64,000 bases of DNA from Marinimicrococcus sp033875255 (lineage in GTDB: Bacteria > Pseudomonadota > Alphaproteobacteria > Geminicoccales > Geminicoccaceae). The position numbers and the translations under genes are program-made. The stretch spans positions 186,001 to 250,000 of the forward strand of contig JAWZSN010000002.1 of assembly GCA_033875255.1 (NCBI GenBank). Reading direction: 5' to 3'. This document shows, one piece after another, positions 49,483-58,315 of the stretch. Below the pieces are notes generated by a model. That model was not told where the DNA came from and ran no database searches. It was given only the letters and a program-made list of their open reading frames with translations. How positions within the stretch are numbered: position 1 is the first letter of the stretch; every line of letters begins with the position of its first letter.

Positions 49483-50339
49483 GCGTTGGACGTTCCGATG
49501 AAGCGTTCGCGGATCTTGCGCGAGAGGAAGTCGATCACCGCCACGGTGACCAGGATGAGCACGATGATGAAGCAGGCCTGATCCCAGTACTGCACGCGGA
49601 TGCGGTCGGAGAGCTGCAGGCCGATGCCGCCGGCGCCCACGACGCCCAGGACCGTGGCCGAGCGGGTATTGCTCTCGAAGAAATAGAGCGCTTGGGAGAG
49701 GAACACCGGCAGAACCTGGGGCAGGGCGCCGAAGCGCAGCTCCTGCAGGGCGCCAGCGCCGGTCGCCCGCACGCCCTCCATGGGCTTGCGGTCGACATTC
49801 TCGACCGCCTCGGCATAGAGCTTGCCCAGCGTGCCGGTGTCGCTGGTCATGATGGCGAGCACGCCGGCCAGCGGGCCGAGCCCCACGGCGCGGACGAAGA
49901 CCAGCGCCCAGACCAGTGTGTCGATGCCGCGCAGCAGGTCGAACAGGCGCCGGACGGGCCAGCGCAGCAGCTTTACCCCGTTGACGTTGCGCGCGCCCAG
50001 AAAGCCCAGCGGAACCGCCACGAGGGCCGCCACCAGCGTGCCGAGGAAGGCCATCGCCAGGGTCTGTGCCAGGCCCTCGAAGATCCCGGCATAGTCCCAG
50101 CTCGCCATGTCCTTCCAGACCACCATCTGGCGCAGCACCACCGCCATCTTGTCGAGCCCGCCGAAGACACGCGCGGGCGTGATCTCGAAGAGCCAGCAGC
50201 TCCAGGCGAGGTAGGCGGCGAGGACGAGGAGGGCGATCTGAAAGCGGCGCTTGCGGCGCGCTGCAGCGGCGAAGACCTCGGGATGGCGCTCCCGGGCCGC
50301 GGGGACGGCCGCCCCGGCGGCGGCGATGGTCATGCTCAT
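49479..50339 (-). CDS. phnE: Phosphonate ABC transporter permease PhnE (second copy)
   Basis: A 286-residue permease with six membrane segments from about residue 32 (FQIALLVLAAYLAWSCWLFEI). The PhnE marks are GIDTLVWALVFVRAVGLGPLAGVLAI near residue 140, YAEAVENVDRKPMEGVRATGA near residue 176 (coupling loop) and TVLGVVGAGGIGLQL near residue 232. It forms a heterodimer with the first PhnE. It is coupled to it by ATGA and to the hexapeptide gene by ATGA. Confidence 0.93.
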   Translation of the reverse strand: MSMTIAAAGAAVPAARERHPEVFAAAARRKRRFQIALLVLAAYLAWSCWLFEITPARVFGGLDKMAVVLRQMVVWKDMASWDYAGIFEGLAQTLAMAFLGTLVAALVAVPLGFLGARNVNGVKLLRWPVRRLFDLLRGIDTLVWALVFVRAVGLGPLAGVLAIMTSDTGTLGKLYAEAVENVDRKPMEGVRATGAGALQELRFGALPQVLPVFLSQALYFFESNTRSATVLGVVGAGGIGLQLSDRIRVQYWDQACFIIVLILVTVAVIDFLSRKIRERFIGTSNA

Positions 50340-51235
50340 GCCAGGCTCTCCTTGCCGATCGCACCTTGCCTGAGCCGGTCCGAGAGATGGTCGACGGCCA
50401 TGACCGTCAGCACCACGAGAAGGAGGATGGCGCTCACCTCCTCGTAGAAGTTGAAGGAGATGACGTAATAGAGCTCCTGCCCGATGCCGCCGGCGCCGAC
50501 GAAGCCGATGATCGCCGAGGAGCGGATGTTGATCTCGAAGCGCAGCAGGGCGTAGCTCAGGAAGTTGGGCAGCACCTGGGGCAGGATGCCGTAGCGCATC
50601 TCGTCGAACCACGAGCCGCCGGCCGCGCGCACGCCCTCCACCGGGCGCAGCGAGGCATTCTCGACCACCTCGGAGAAGAGCTTGGCCAAGGCGCCGGAGG
50701 TGTGGATCGCGATGGCGGTGATCCCGGCCAGGGGGCCGATGCCGAAGGCCCAGACGAAGAGCAGCGCGTAGACGATCTCGGGCACCGCCCGCTGCAGCTC
50801 GGTGATCCGCCGTGCGGCCACGGCGATCCATCTTCCCGGAGCGACATTGCGGCTCGCCGGAAAGCACAGCAGGAAGCCGCCGGCAAAGCCCAGCAGCGTG
50901 CCCAGCAGCGCCATGTTCACCGTCTCGAACAGGAGCTGCAGATAGTTGGGCAGGTTGAAATACCAGTAGGCCAGCGAGCCTTCGGCCTTGCTGTCGGCGA
51001 ACAGCACCGCCGGATCGAGGGTCGGCAGGGTATCGTATAGATAGCTGCCGATCCGCGGCAGGCCGGCTGCCAGCCGGTCCGGCAGGAAGCGCGTGAAGTC
51101 GATCGACAAGGCTAGCGCTACCAGGAACACGGCGCCGAAGATCAGCGTCTGGCGCTGCCTTTGGCGTCGCAGCTGGTCGAGATCGGCGCGCACCCGGTCG
51201 ATCGGGCCGCTGCCGCGGTCTGCGCCGGTGGGCAT
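50336..51235 (-). CDS. phnE: Phosphonate ABC transporter permease PhnE (first copy)
   Basis: A 299-residue inner-membrane permease. An N-terminal basic segment (DRVRADLDQLRRQRQRQ) precedes six membrane helices starting near residue 32. Family marks are RRITELQRAVPEIVYALLFVWAFGIGPLAGI near residue 143, FSEVVENASLRPVEGVRAAGG near residue 190 and SAIIGFVGAGGIGQELYYVI near residue 243. It begins 79 bp after phnD, with a strong hairpin in that gap. Confidence 0.93.
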   Translation of the reverse strand: MPTGADRGSGPIDRVRADLDQLRRQRQRQTLIFGAVFLVALALSIDFTRFLPDRLAAGLPRIGSYLYDTLPTLDPAVLFADSKAEGSLAYWYFNLPNYLQLLFETVNMALLGTLLGFAGGFLLCFPASRNVAPGRWIAVAARRITELQRAVPEIVYALLFVWAFGIGPLAGITAIAIHTSGALAKLFSEVVENASLRPVEGVRAAGGSWFDEMRYGILPQVLPNFLSYALLRFEINIRSSAIIGFVGAGGIGQELYYVISFNFYEEVSAILLLVVLTVMAVDHLSDRLRQGAIGKESLA

Positions 51236-51264
51236 GGGGCGAGATCCGTCCTGCTCATGACGAG

Positions 51265-51290
51265 CGAGAGCCGCCTGGCGGCGGCTCTCG
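51265..51290 (-). terminator. Intercistronic hairpin between phnD and phnE
   Basis: CGAGAGCCGCC and its exact complement form an 11-bp stem with a TGGC loop, directly after phnD and before phnE. There is no T-run. Like the hairpins after other binding-protein genes here, it probably holds phnD mRNA in excess over permease mRNA. Confidence 0.65.
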
Positions 51291-51313
51291 GCGGAAAGGG
51301 CGTAAGGAGAGGC

Positions 51314-52252
51314 TCAGCCGCGGCGGGAGCTCGCCGCCTCCTCGCGCATCCGCACGATGATGTCGTAAAAGCTGTGGTCGACCGGCACGAAGCCCTCGCC
51401 CTCACCGCCCTGGGTCGCCTTGAAACAGGCATAGTCCTTCACGGGCAGGTCGAGCAGGAACTGCTTGTAGCGATCCTTGAACGCCTGGGGCAGATCCTTG
51501 CGGATCACCTCGGGGCCGTTGGGGATCAGCTCGGAGGTCCACACGATGCGCACGTCACTCATGTCGAGCGCGCCCTTGTCGACCATCTTCCTGAGATTGC
51601 CGTTGGAGTAGCCCTCGCCTACCTCGCCGACGCCCGAGGTCCAGGTCACGGCGGCGTCGTACTGCTTGTTGAGCAGGGCGACGATCCCCTGCTCGTGGCC
51701 GCCAGCAAAGCCGGTGCGGCCGAAAAAGCTCTTCGGGTCGTAGCCCTTGTCCTTGAGCTCGAAGGACGGGACCAGGTAGCCCGAGGTCGAGTTGGGATCG
51801 GCGAAGGCCAGCGACTGGCCCTTGAGCTCGTCTAGGCTCATCCAGGGCGTGTCGGCGCGGACCAGCATCACCGAGTGGTAGCCGGTGCTGCCGTCGACCT
51901 GCTTGACCGTGACCAGCGGCTCGACCGCCTCGGGGTCCTGAAGGTAGATGCCGGCATAGCCGGACGCACCCAGGCCGGCGACCTCGAGCTGGTCGGCGAT
52001 CAGGCCCTGCATCACCCCGGCATAGTCGGCCGCCGGGTACAGCTCGACGGGCACACCGAACTCGGCCTCCAGCTTGTCCTTGAAGCAGGTGTAGTTGGTG
52101 AGCCGGTCGGCCTCGTTCTCGCCGCCCAGGATGCCCACGCGGATCTTGGGGACCTCGCTTTTCCACGCGTCGTCGGCCACGGCATGGCCGGCGGCTGCGG
52201 AAAGGACGAGGGCGAGCGCGGCAGCGCCCAGGAGGTGTCGTCGGTTCAGCAT
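51314..52252 (-). CDS. phnD: Phosphonate ABC transporter binding protein PhnD
   Basis: A 312-residue periplasmic binding protein with a signal peptide (LLGAAALALVLSAAAGHAVA). Family marks are IRVGILGGENEADRLTNYTCFKDKLEAEFGVPVELYPAADYAGVMQGL read from residue 36, the ligand-site GASGYAGIYL near 95 and FADPNSTSGYLVPSF near residue 150, whose Ser-Thr-Ser residues bind the phosphonate oxygens. It is the second gene of the phnCDEE uptake operon, 39 bp after phnC. Confidence 0.94.
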   Translation of the reverse strand: MLNRRHLLGAAALALVLSAAAGHAVADDAWKSEVPKIRVGILGGENEADRLTNYTCFKDKLEAEFGVPVELYPAADYAGVMQGLIADQLEVAGLGASGYAGIYLQDPEAVEPLVTVKQVDGSTGYHSVMLVRADTPWMSLDELKGQSLAFADPNSTSGYLVPSFELKDKGYDPKSFFGRTGFAGGHEQGIVALLNKQYDAAVTWTSGVGEVGEGYSNGNLRKMVDKGALDMSDVRIVWTSELIPNGPEVIRKDLPQAFKDRYKQFLLDLPVKDYACFKATQGGEGEGFVPVDHSFYDIIVRMREEAASSRRG

Positions 52253-52291
52253 GATGCTTCGGTCCTGCGATGGATCGGGGGAAGGGGGTGT

Positions 52292-53110
52292 TCAGGCGGC
52301 CGGGGCAAGGGCGGGGGCGCGCTCGACGGCCGGGGCGAGGGAGGTCGAGGTCATCGCTTCGTGGAACGCCTCGTCGAAGGCCACGCCGTAGATCTCGCGG
52401 GCCTGCTGGTCGCTCAGCGCTGCGGCGGGCCCGTCGAACACCACGCGACCCTGCCGCATGCCGACGATGCGGTCGCAATAGGCGCGCGCGGTGTCGAGGG
52501 TGTGGAGGTTGCAGAGCACGGTGATGCCATGCTCGCGGTTGATGCGGCGCAGCGCCTCCATGACGGTCTGGGCGTTGCGCGGGTCGAGCGAGGCGATGGG
52601 CTCGTCGGCCAGCAGGATCTCGGGCTCCTGGAGCAGCGCCTTGGCGATGGCGACGCGCTGCTGCTGACCGCCCGAGAGGGTGTCGGCGCGCTGCAGGGCG
52701 GTCTGCGCCAGGCCCAGATGGTCGAGCGCCTCGAGCGCCATGGTCCGCTCGGCGTCGCTGAAGCGGCCGAGCATCGAGGTGGCGAAGCCGTGCTTGTTGA
52801 GGCGCCCGAGCAGCACATTGGTGAGCACGTCGAGGCGCCCCACCAGGTTGAACTGCTGGAAGATCATGGCGCAGCGCGCCCGCCAGGCCATCAGCGCCCG
52901 GCCACGCAGGGCGCTCACCTCCAGACCCTGGCAGACGATCCGGCCGTCGGTCGGGTCCGACAGGCGGTTGACCAGCCGCAGCATGGTCGACTTGCCGGCA
53001 CCCGAGGCGCCGATCACGCCGACCATCTGGCCGGGCTCGAAGGAAAGCGACACGCCGTCGACGGCGCGCACGCCCTGAAAGCTCTTGGTCAGATGGTCGA
53101 GAGTGAGCAT
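52292..53110 (-). CDS. phnC: Phosphonate ABC transporter ATPase PhnC
   Basis: A 272-residue ATPase. Walker A is GASGAGKSTMLRLVN near residue 35, the signature LSGGQQQRVAIAKAL lies near residue 143, Walker B is ILLADEPIASLDP near residue 168. FQGVRAVDGVSLSFEPGQMVGVIG and MIFQQFNLVGRLDVLTNVLLG are typical of PhnC. It powers PhnD/PhnE import and is first in the operon, 52 bp from a three-repeat Pho box. Confidence 0.95.
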   Translation of the reverse strand: MLTLDHLTKSFQGVRAVDGVSLSFEPGQMVGVIGASGAGKSTMLRLVNRLSDPTDGRIVCQGLEVSALRGRALMAWRARCAMIFQQFNLVGRLDVLTNVLLGRLNKHGFATSMLGRFSDAERTMALEALDHLGLAQTALQRADTLSGGQQQRVAIAKALLQEPEILLADEPIASLDPRNAQTVMEALRRINREHGITVLCNLHTLDTARAYCDRIVGMRQGRVVFDGPAAALSDQQAREIYGVAFDEAFHEAMTSTSLAPAVERAPALAPAA

Positions 53111-53162
53111 GCGGCACCGTCACCTGCTGTTCTGGCGGACGGTCGGAGGGTAGGAGCGCGCT

Positions 53163-53202
53163 TTGACAGCAGAGCGGCGGTGCGATGACAGCGCCATGAC
53201 GG
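53163..53202 (-). promoter_or_regulatory. Pho box upstream of phnC
   Basis: Read on the minus strand, CCGTCAT (53202-53196), CTGTCAT (53191-53185) and CTGTCAA (53169-53163) are direct repeats at 11 and 22 bp, all on one 11-bp phase. This is the architecture of a PhoB site and points toward phnC, whose start is 52 bp downstream. Confidence 0.75.
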
Positions 53203-53222
53203 CGCCGTTGCACAGGCGCGGC

Positions 53223-53253
53223 TTGTTGGGCTTTTGCACTTCGTCTACAGAAT
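53223..53253 (+). promoter_or_regulatory. Candidate promoter for the second TRAP operon
   Basis: TTGTTG (53223) and TACAGA (53246) are separated by 17 bp, 28 bp before the dctP start. The -10 match is modest; CAGAAT two bases later is an alternative. It lies in a locally AT-richer patch. Confidence 0.35.
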
Positions 53254-53280
53254 GCAGCACTTCGGATCAGGGAGAACAAG

Positions 53281-54282
53281 ATGCGACGGATCGCTCTAGC
53301 CGCTGCGGTGTCGGTCGTCGTGCTGGGCCAGTCGGTTGCCGGCATGGCCGCAACCACGCTGCGCTTCGCGCACGCCAACAACACCGGCGAGATCGCCACC
53401 GACCTCTATGCCGACTTCGCCCGCAGGGTCGGCGAACGCTCGAACGGCGAGCTCACCATCCAGGTGTTTCCAGGCGAGCAGCTCGGCAAGGAGGTCGAGC
53501 TGCTCCAGCAGGCGAAGGCGGGTGCGATCGATATCACCGCCTCCTCGATGCCCACCGCGAGCACGCTGGTGCCCTCCCTCGAGATGCCGAGCGCGCCCTT
53601 CCTGTGGCGCGACTGGAACGAGGCGCAGGCCATCATTCTCTCGGACGCCATGCAGCCCGCGTTCGACGAGCTGGCCGAGCAGCACAACATCGTGCCGCTG
53701 ACCAAGATCTGGTACTGGGGCTGGAGGAACTTCACGTTCCTGGAGACCGAGGTCCGCGAGCCCTCGGACATGGTCGACCTCAAGCTGCGCGTTCCCGAGG
53801 CGCCGGTGTGGGTCGAGATGGTGCGCGCCTTTGGTGGCGCGCCCACGCCCATTCCCTTCGGCGAGGTCTACTCGGCCCTGCAGCAAAAGGTCGTGGACGG
53901 GCAGGAGAATCCGATCCCGACCATCTACTCGCGCAAGTTCTACGAGGTGCAGGGCGTGCTCTCGATGACGCGCCACATGCTCCAGAACAACATGATCCTC
54001 ATGAACCAGGCGTCGTTCGACCGCCTGTCGCCGGAGCTGCAGAGGATCCTGCTCGAGGAGGCGCAGAAGGCCTCGGCGCTCAACACCTTCATCCAGCAGG
54101 GCCGCGAGACGGCGATGCTCGAGGACATCCGCGCCTCGGGCCGGGTGACCATCATCGACCAGCCCGACCGCGAGGCCTTCGGCGCGCTGATGCAGGACGC
54201 CTACCCCAAGATGGCCGAGCGCTGGGGGCAGGAGAACTTCAAGCGGCTGCAGGAGGCGGTGGCGGCGCTGCGCGCCCGCTGA
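53281..54282 (+). CDS. TRAP transporter substrate-binding protein (DctP type), second system
   Basis: A 333-residue periplasmic protein with a signal peptide (cleavage near residue 23, GMAA). DctP marks are LRFAHANNTGEIATDLYADFARRV, LTIQVFPGEQLGKEVELLQQAKAG near residue 59, and KLRVPEAPVWVEMVRAFGGAPTPIPFGEVYSAL (about 163-195) with the carboxylate-binding Arg in LRVPE. The neighbouring acid-sugar dehydratase suggests an aldonate or similar ligand. It starts a plus operon, divergent from phnC. No hairpin follows this gene. Confidence 0.92.
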   Translation: MRRIALAAAVSVVVLGQSVAGMAATTLRFAHANNTGEIATDLYADFARRVGERSNGELTIQVFPGEQLGKEVELLQQAKAGAIDITASSMPTASTLVPSLEMPSAPFLWRDWNEAQAIILSDAMQPAFDELAEQHNIVPLTKIWYWGWRNFTFLETEVREPSDMVDLKLRVPEAPVWVEMVRAFGGAPTPIPFGEVYSALQQKVVDGQENPIPTIYSRKFYEVQGVLSMTRHMLQNNMILMNQASFDRLSPELQRILLEEAQKASALNTFIQQGRETAMLEDIRASGRVTIIDQPDREAFGALMQDAYPKMAERWGQENFKRLQEAVAALRAR

Positions 54283-54318
54283 TCGCCGGCTGACGAGGTC
54301 CGGAGGAGGGGAGGCGGC

Positions 54319-54834
54319 GTGACGCGACTGCTGAGAGCGCTCGACGATGCGGTGGGCCGGCTGGAGGATATCTTCATCGCCGTGACGATGGCGGTCCTGA
54401 TGGGTCTCCTCTTCGCCAACGTGGTGTTCCGCTACGTCTTCGGCAGCCCGATCACCTGGACCGAGGAGGTGGTCGTGGCGATCTTCTCCTGGATGGTGTT
54501 CGTCGGCGCCAGCGCTGCCTTCCGCGCGCATCTGCATCTGCGCATCGACCTCGTCGTACGGCTGCTGCAGGGCGTCGTCCGCAAGGTGGTGGCGGCGCTG
54601 GCGGCGGCCGTGCTGGTGGCGGTGATCGGCGTGGTCGGCTGGTTCGGCGCCGCCTACGCCCAGTTCGTCGCCGGCAATCTCACGCCGATGCTGGGCTTCT
54701 CGCCCGCCTGGATCTATGCGGCCGTGCCGGTCGGTATGGCGCTGAGCCTCGTGCACCTGCTCCGCCAGATCATCGAGGAGGGGCCGGACAAGGCGCTCGC
54801 CTCGGTGATCGAGACTGCCGAGGTCGAGTCTTGA
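54319..54834 (+). CDS. TRAP transporter small membrane subunit (DctQ), second system
   Basis: A 171-residue protein with four membrane segments (about 20-42, 52-70, 90-112, 130-150). VLMGLLFANVVFRYVFGSPITWTEEVVVAIFSWMVFVGASAAFRAHLHLRID carries the DctQ pattern, here described from residues 31-82. It starts with GTG after a GGAGGAGGGGAGG region and overlaps dctM by TTGA. Confidence 0.92.
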   Translation: MTRLLRALDDAVGRLEDIFIAVTMAVLMGLLFANVVFRYVFGSPITWTEEVVVAIFSWMVFVGASAAFRAHLHLRIDLVVRLLQGVVRKVVAALAAAVLVAVIGVVGWFGAAYAQFVAGNLTPMLGFSPAWIYAAVPVGMALSLVHLLRQIIEEGPDKALASVIETAEVES

Positions 54835-56105
54835 CCACGCTCTTTCTGGCTGCCTTCGCCGTTCTTCTCGTCCTGGGCGTGCCGATCGCCTACGCCATGG
54901 TGGCGAGCTCGGTCCTGTTCATCTGGATCGAGAACTTTCCGCTCAGCATCATGGCGCAGCGCTTCGCGTCCGGGGTGCAGAGCTTCCCGCTGCTCGCCAT
55001 CCCGCTCTTCATCCTGGCCGGCACGCTGATGAACGAGAGCGGCATCAGCGCCCGGATGTTCAGCTTCACTCGGGCGCTGATCGGCCACATCTCGGGTGGC
55101 CTCGCCTATGTCAACGTGCTGGCCAACACGCTCATGGCCGGAATCTCGGGCTCCTCGCTGGCCGACTGTGCGGCCACCACGCGGGTCTTCGTGCCGCAGA
55201 TGGTCAAGGCCGGCTTCGGGCGCGGCTTCAGCGTGTCGCTCACCGCCGCCTCGGCCACGCTGGCACCGCTGATCCCACCCTCGATCCTGATGGTCGTCTA
55301 TGGCTGGCAGGCCAATATCTCGATCGGCGACCTGTTCATCGCCGGTGTGCTGCCGGGCCTGTTCGTAGGCCTGGCCCTGCTCGCCACCTGCGGCGTGATC
55401 GCCAGACGGCGCGGCTTCCCGCGCGATGAGGCGTTCTCCGCGGTGCGGCTGTGGCGCGAGTTCAAGGGCGCGTTTTGGGCGCTGCTCATGCCGGTGCTGG
55501 TGGTGGGCGGCTTCCGCGTGGGCGCCTTCACCGCCACGGAGGTGGCGGCCATGGCGGCCGCCTATTCGCTGTTCGTCGGCCTGTTCATCTACCGCACGCT
55601 CTCGATGCGGCAGTTCGTCGACGCGCTGATCGGCACCGGTAAGGAGACCGCGGCGATCTTGATCCTGGTCGCGGCCGCCTCGCCCTTCGCCTGGCTTTTG
55701 GGCCTCAACCAGGCGCCGCAGCAGATGCTGGCGGCGATCTCGTCGATCACCAGCGAGCCCTGGGCGATCCTGCTGATCCTCAACGTGCTGCTGCTCGTCC
55801 TCGGCATGTTCATGGAGACGCTGGCGATCATCATCATCCTGGTGCCGATCTTGATGCCGCTCCTGCAGGCGGCCGGCGTCGACCTCGTGCATTTCGGCAT
55901 CATCATGATCTTCAACCTCCTGATCGGGCAGCTGACGCCGCCCGTGGGCGTCTTGATGTTCGTCGCCTGCTCTATCTCGCGGATTACCCTGGGACAGTTC
56001 GTGCGGGCCGGCTGGCCGATCATCCTGGTGATGTTCGGCGCCCTGCTGGTGATCACCTACTGGCCGGGCCTGTCCCTCTATCTGCCGCGTCTGCTGGCGT
56101 ACTGA
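54831..56105 (+). CDS. TRAP transporter large membrane subunit (DctM), second system
   Basis: A 424-residue permease with about twelve segments. Landmarks are SFPLLAIPLFILAGTLMNESGISARM near residue 53, AGISGSSLADCAATTRVF near residue 103, and LIPPSILMVVYGWQANISIGDLFIAG near residue 146; the second half has GQLTPPVGVLMFVACSISR near residue 365. Start is TTG overlapping the dctQ stop. It is followed 34 bp later by the dehydratase gene, likely in one operon. Confidence 0.92.
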   Translation: MTTLFLAAFAVLLVLGVPIAYAMVASSVLFIWIENFPLSIMAQRFASGVQSFPLLAIPLFILAGTLMNESGISARMFSFTRALIGHISGGLAYVNVLANTLMAGISGSSLADCAATTRVFVPQMVKAGFGRGFSVSLTAASATLAPLIPPSILMVVYGWQANISIGDLFIAGVLPGLFVGLALLATCGVIARRRGFPRDEAFSAVRLWREFKGAFWALLMPVLVVGGFRVGAFTATEVAAMAAAYSLFVGLFIYRTLSMRQFVDALIGTGKETAAILILVAAASPFAWLLGLNQAPQQMLAAISSITSEPWAILLILNVLLLVLGMFMETLAIIIILVPILMPLLQAAGVDLVHFGIIMIFNLLIGQLTPPVGVLMFVACSISRITLGQFVRAGWPIILVMFGALLVITYWPGLSLYLPRLLAY

Positions 56106-56139
56106 GGCGCGGGCGCGTCCAACTCCCGAAGGAACGACG

Positions 56140-57318
56140 ATGGGGAAGATCAGCCGGGTCGAGGTCCACGAGTTCGAGTTCGACGTCCGGAACATGGGCA
56201 TCGAGGGCGACGGGATCTCCTTCTACAACATGGTGGCGCAGAAGGGCTCGACGCTGCGCCTCGGCCGCTATGCCGTGCGCATCCTGACCGCCGACGGGGC
56301 CGCGGGCGAGTATGTCACCCACTGGGTAGGCAGCAGGGCGGCGCTGGGCCAGACGCTGACCCTGGCGCCGATGCTGATCGGCCGCGACAGCGGCGAGCGC
56401 GAGATCATCTACGACGATCTCAAGCGCGAGCTGCGCCAGTACGACCACATGGGTCACGGGCCCCTCGACATCGCGCTCTGGGATCTCAACGGCAAGGAGC
56501 TGGGCTGCTCGGTCGGCAAGATCCTGGGCGGCTACCGCAAGCGTCTCAAGGCCTATGCCAGCACCTACCACGCCGATCACGGCGAGGGCCTGTCCTCCAA
56601 GGAGCGCTTCGTCGAGTTCGCCGAAGAGTGCCATGCGCTCGGCTACCGTGCCTTCAAGATCCACGGCTGGCACGACGGCGACGCGCGCATGGAGGCGGAG
56701 AACGTTCGCCACCTGGCCAGGCATGTCGGCGACCGCATGACCCTGATGCTCGATCCTGCCTGCCAGCTGCGCACCTTCGCCGACGCGCTTCATGTCGGCC
56801 GCGCCTGCGACGAGGCCGGCTTCTTCTGGTACGAGGATCCGTTCCGCGACAGCGGCGTGTCGGCCTTCGCCCACAAGAAGCTGCGCGAGATGATCAAGAC
56901 CCCGCTCTTGATGACCGAGCATGTGCGGGGCGTGGAGCCCAAGGCCGATTTCCTGATTGCCGGCGGCACCGATTTCCTGCGCGCCGATCCCGAGTACGAC
57001 ATGGGGATAACCGGCTGCATGAAGATCGCGCATCTGGCCGAAGCCTTCGGGGTCGACGTCGAGCTTCATGCCTGCGGACCGGCGCACCGGCACTGCATGG
57101 CCGCGATCCGCAACACCAATTTCTACGAGGTGGCGCTGGTTGGCCCCGGCTGCCCCAATGCCGTGCCGCCGGTCTATGCCTGCGGCTACAGCGACCAGCT
57201 CGACTGCGTCGGCGAGGATGGCTGCGTGCCGGTGCCGGACGGGCCGGGCCTTGGCGTCGTCTACGACTGGGACTTCATCCGCGCGAACCGGAAGCAGGTT
57301 CACGTCTTCGGAGCGTGA
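56140..57318 (+). CDS. Enolase-superfamily sugar-acid dehydratase (mandelate racemase group)
   Basis: A 392-residue enzyme. The capping domain spans about 1-130; the barrel follows, with the acid/base residues Lys173-x-His175 (AFKIHGW), metal ligands Asp205 (MLDPAC), Glu232 (YEDPF) and Glu260 (LLMTEH), and a late His310 (VELHACGPAH). The set is that of acid-sugar dehydratases that abstract a proton next to a carboxylate. Its TRAP neighbour would import the acid. The exact sugar acid is not readable. Its last 44 bases overlap the convergent regulator gene. Confidence 0.85.
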   Translation: MGKISRVEVHEFEFDVRNMGIEGDGISFYNMVAQKGSTLRLGRYAVRILTADGAAGEYVTHWVGSRAALGQTLTLAPMLIGRDSGEREIIYDDLKRELRQYDHMGHGPLDIALWDLNGKELGCSVGKILGGYRKRLKAYASTYHADHGEGLSSKERFVEFAEECHALGYRAFKIHGWHDGDARMEAENVRHLARHVGDRMTLMLDPACQLRTFADALHVGRACDEAGFFWYEDPFRDSGVSAFAHKKLREMIKTPLLMTEHVRGVEPKADFLIAGGTDFLRADPEYDMGITGCMKIAHLAEAFGVDVELHACGPAHRHCMAAIRNTNFYEVALVGPGCPNAVPPVYACGYSDQLDCVGEDGCVPVPDGPGLGVVYDWDFIRANRKQVHVFGA

Positions 57319-58315
57319 CGGAGAGCGGGGCGGATGGCTGCGGGACCAGCCACCCGGGCGGCGCGGGCGGCTCCAGCCCGCGCAGCCGCTCGAGCCGCTC
57401 CATGTACTCGGCCTCCGAGCGCCGCAGATGCCCGTGCAGGCCTTGGGCGGCCCCGGCCCAGTCGCCGGCCTCGAGCCGGCCGATCACCGCGAGGTGCTCG
57501 CCGATGAAGTCTTCCATCGGCGGCAGTGCCAGATAGCGGTCGAAGAGATGATGGTTGATGATCATCAGGCTCTGGGTGCCGCGCAGCAGGCGCAACAGGT
57601 CGCGGTTGGGCGCGTAGCCGAGGCAGGTCACGTGGAGATCCCGCTCGAGGGCGTCGAGCATCGCGCCCGGCACGTCCGGGCAGGCACTCCGCGCCGCCAG
57701 ATGCCGCCGCCGCAGGCCCGCGACGAACCGCTTCGGCAGCCTCGGGCCGGCGGCGACCAGCGCTGCGGGCTCCAGGAGGCGGCGGATCTCGTAGAGATCG
57801 CGGGCGCGGGGCGGGTCGAGCGGCAGCGTACGCCAGTGGCCGCGCGGGTCCTTGTCGAGCAGGCCCACCTGCTGCAGGCGCGCCAGCGCTTCGCGCACGA
57901 TGGTCCGGCTGACGCCCATCGCCGCCGCCAGCGCCGGCTCGCCGAGCCGATAGGCGCCGAAGGCGAGGCGCGAGCCCAGCTCGGTCTCGACGGCTGCATA
58001 GACCTCCTGCCAGCGTGGCCGCCGCCGAAGATCGCCGGCCGGCAGCCGCACGCCCTGGGCGGATACAGCATGCCCCGCCGCACCGCCGCCCACCCGCGGC
58101 GGCCCGCCTGCCGGCTCGTCCACGAGGCCCTCGCGCCGCAGCACGTCAAGCGCGCGACGCACGGGCGTCCGGCTGACGCCCAGCTGCTCGGCCAGCGATC
58201 CGGCCCTGAGCGGCTGGCCGCGGCGCAGCGTGCCGTCCCGGATCGAGCGGCGCAGCAGGTCGGCGATCGTCTCGTAGAGCGCGCCGGAACGGGTGCCCAC
58301 CGGCTGTGCCTTCAC
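57275..58315 (-). CDS. GntR-family regulator with two winged-helix domains and an FCD domain
   Basis: A 346-residue regulator with an unusual plan. A first GntR winged helix (about residues 10-75) contains TIADLLRRSIRDGTLRRGQPL and SLAEQLGVSRTPVRRALDVLRREGLV. A second (about 100-165) contains LAAAMGVSRTIVREALARLQQVGLL. An FCD-type helical ligand domain follows (about 172-320), with LYEIRRLLEPAALVAAG and HLFDRYLALPPMEDFIGEHLAVI. Ordinary members have one winged helix. The start is a GTG overlapping the SDR stop. It presumably controls the TRAP/dehydratase and ABC operons. The 3' end overlaps the dehydratase gene by 44 bp in antisense. Confidence 0.82.
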   Translation of the reverse strand: MKAQPVGTRSGALYETIADLLRRSIRDGTLRRGQPLRAGSLAEQLGVSRTPVRRALDVLRREGLVDEPAGGPPRVGGGAAGHAVSAQGVRLPAGDLRRRPRWQEVYAAVETELGSRLAFGAYRLGEPALAAAMGVSRTIVREALARLQQVGLLDKDPRGHWRTLPLDPPRARDLYEIRRLLEPAALVAAGPRLPKRFVAGLRRRHLAARSACPDVPGAMLDALERDLHVTCLGYAPNRDLLRLLRGTQSLMIINHHLFDRYLALPPMEDFIGEHLAVIGRLEAGDWAGAAQGLHGHLRRSEAEYMERLERLRGLEPPAPPGWLVPQPSAPLSVTLRRREPASGSRG

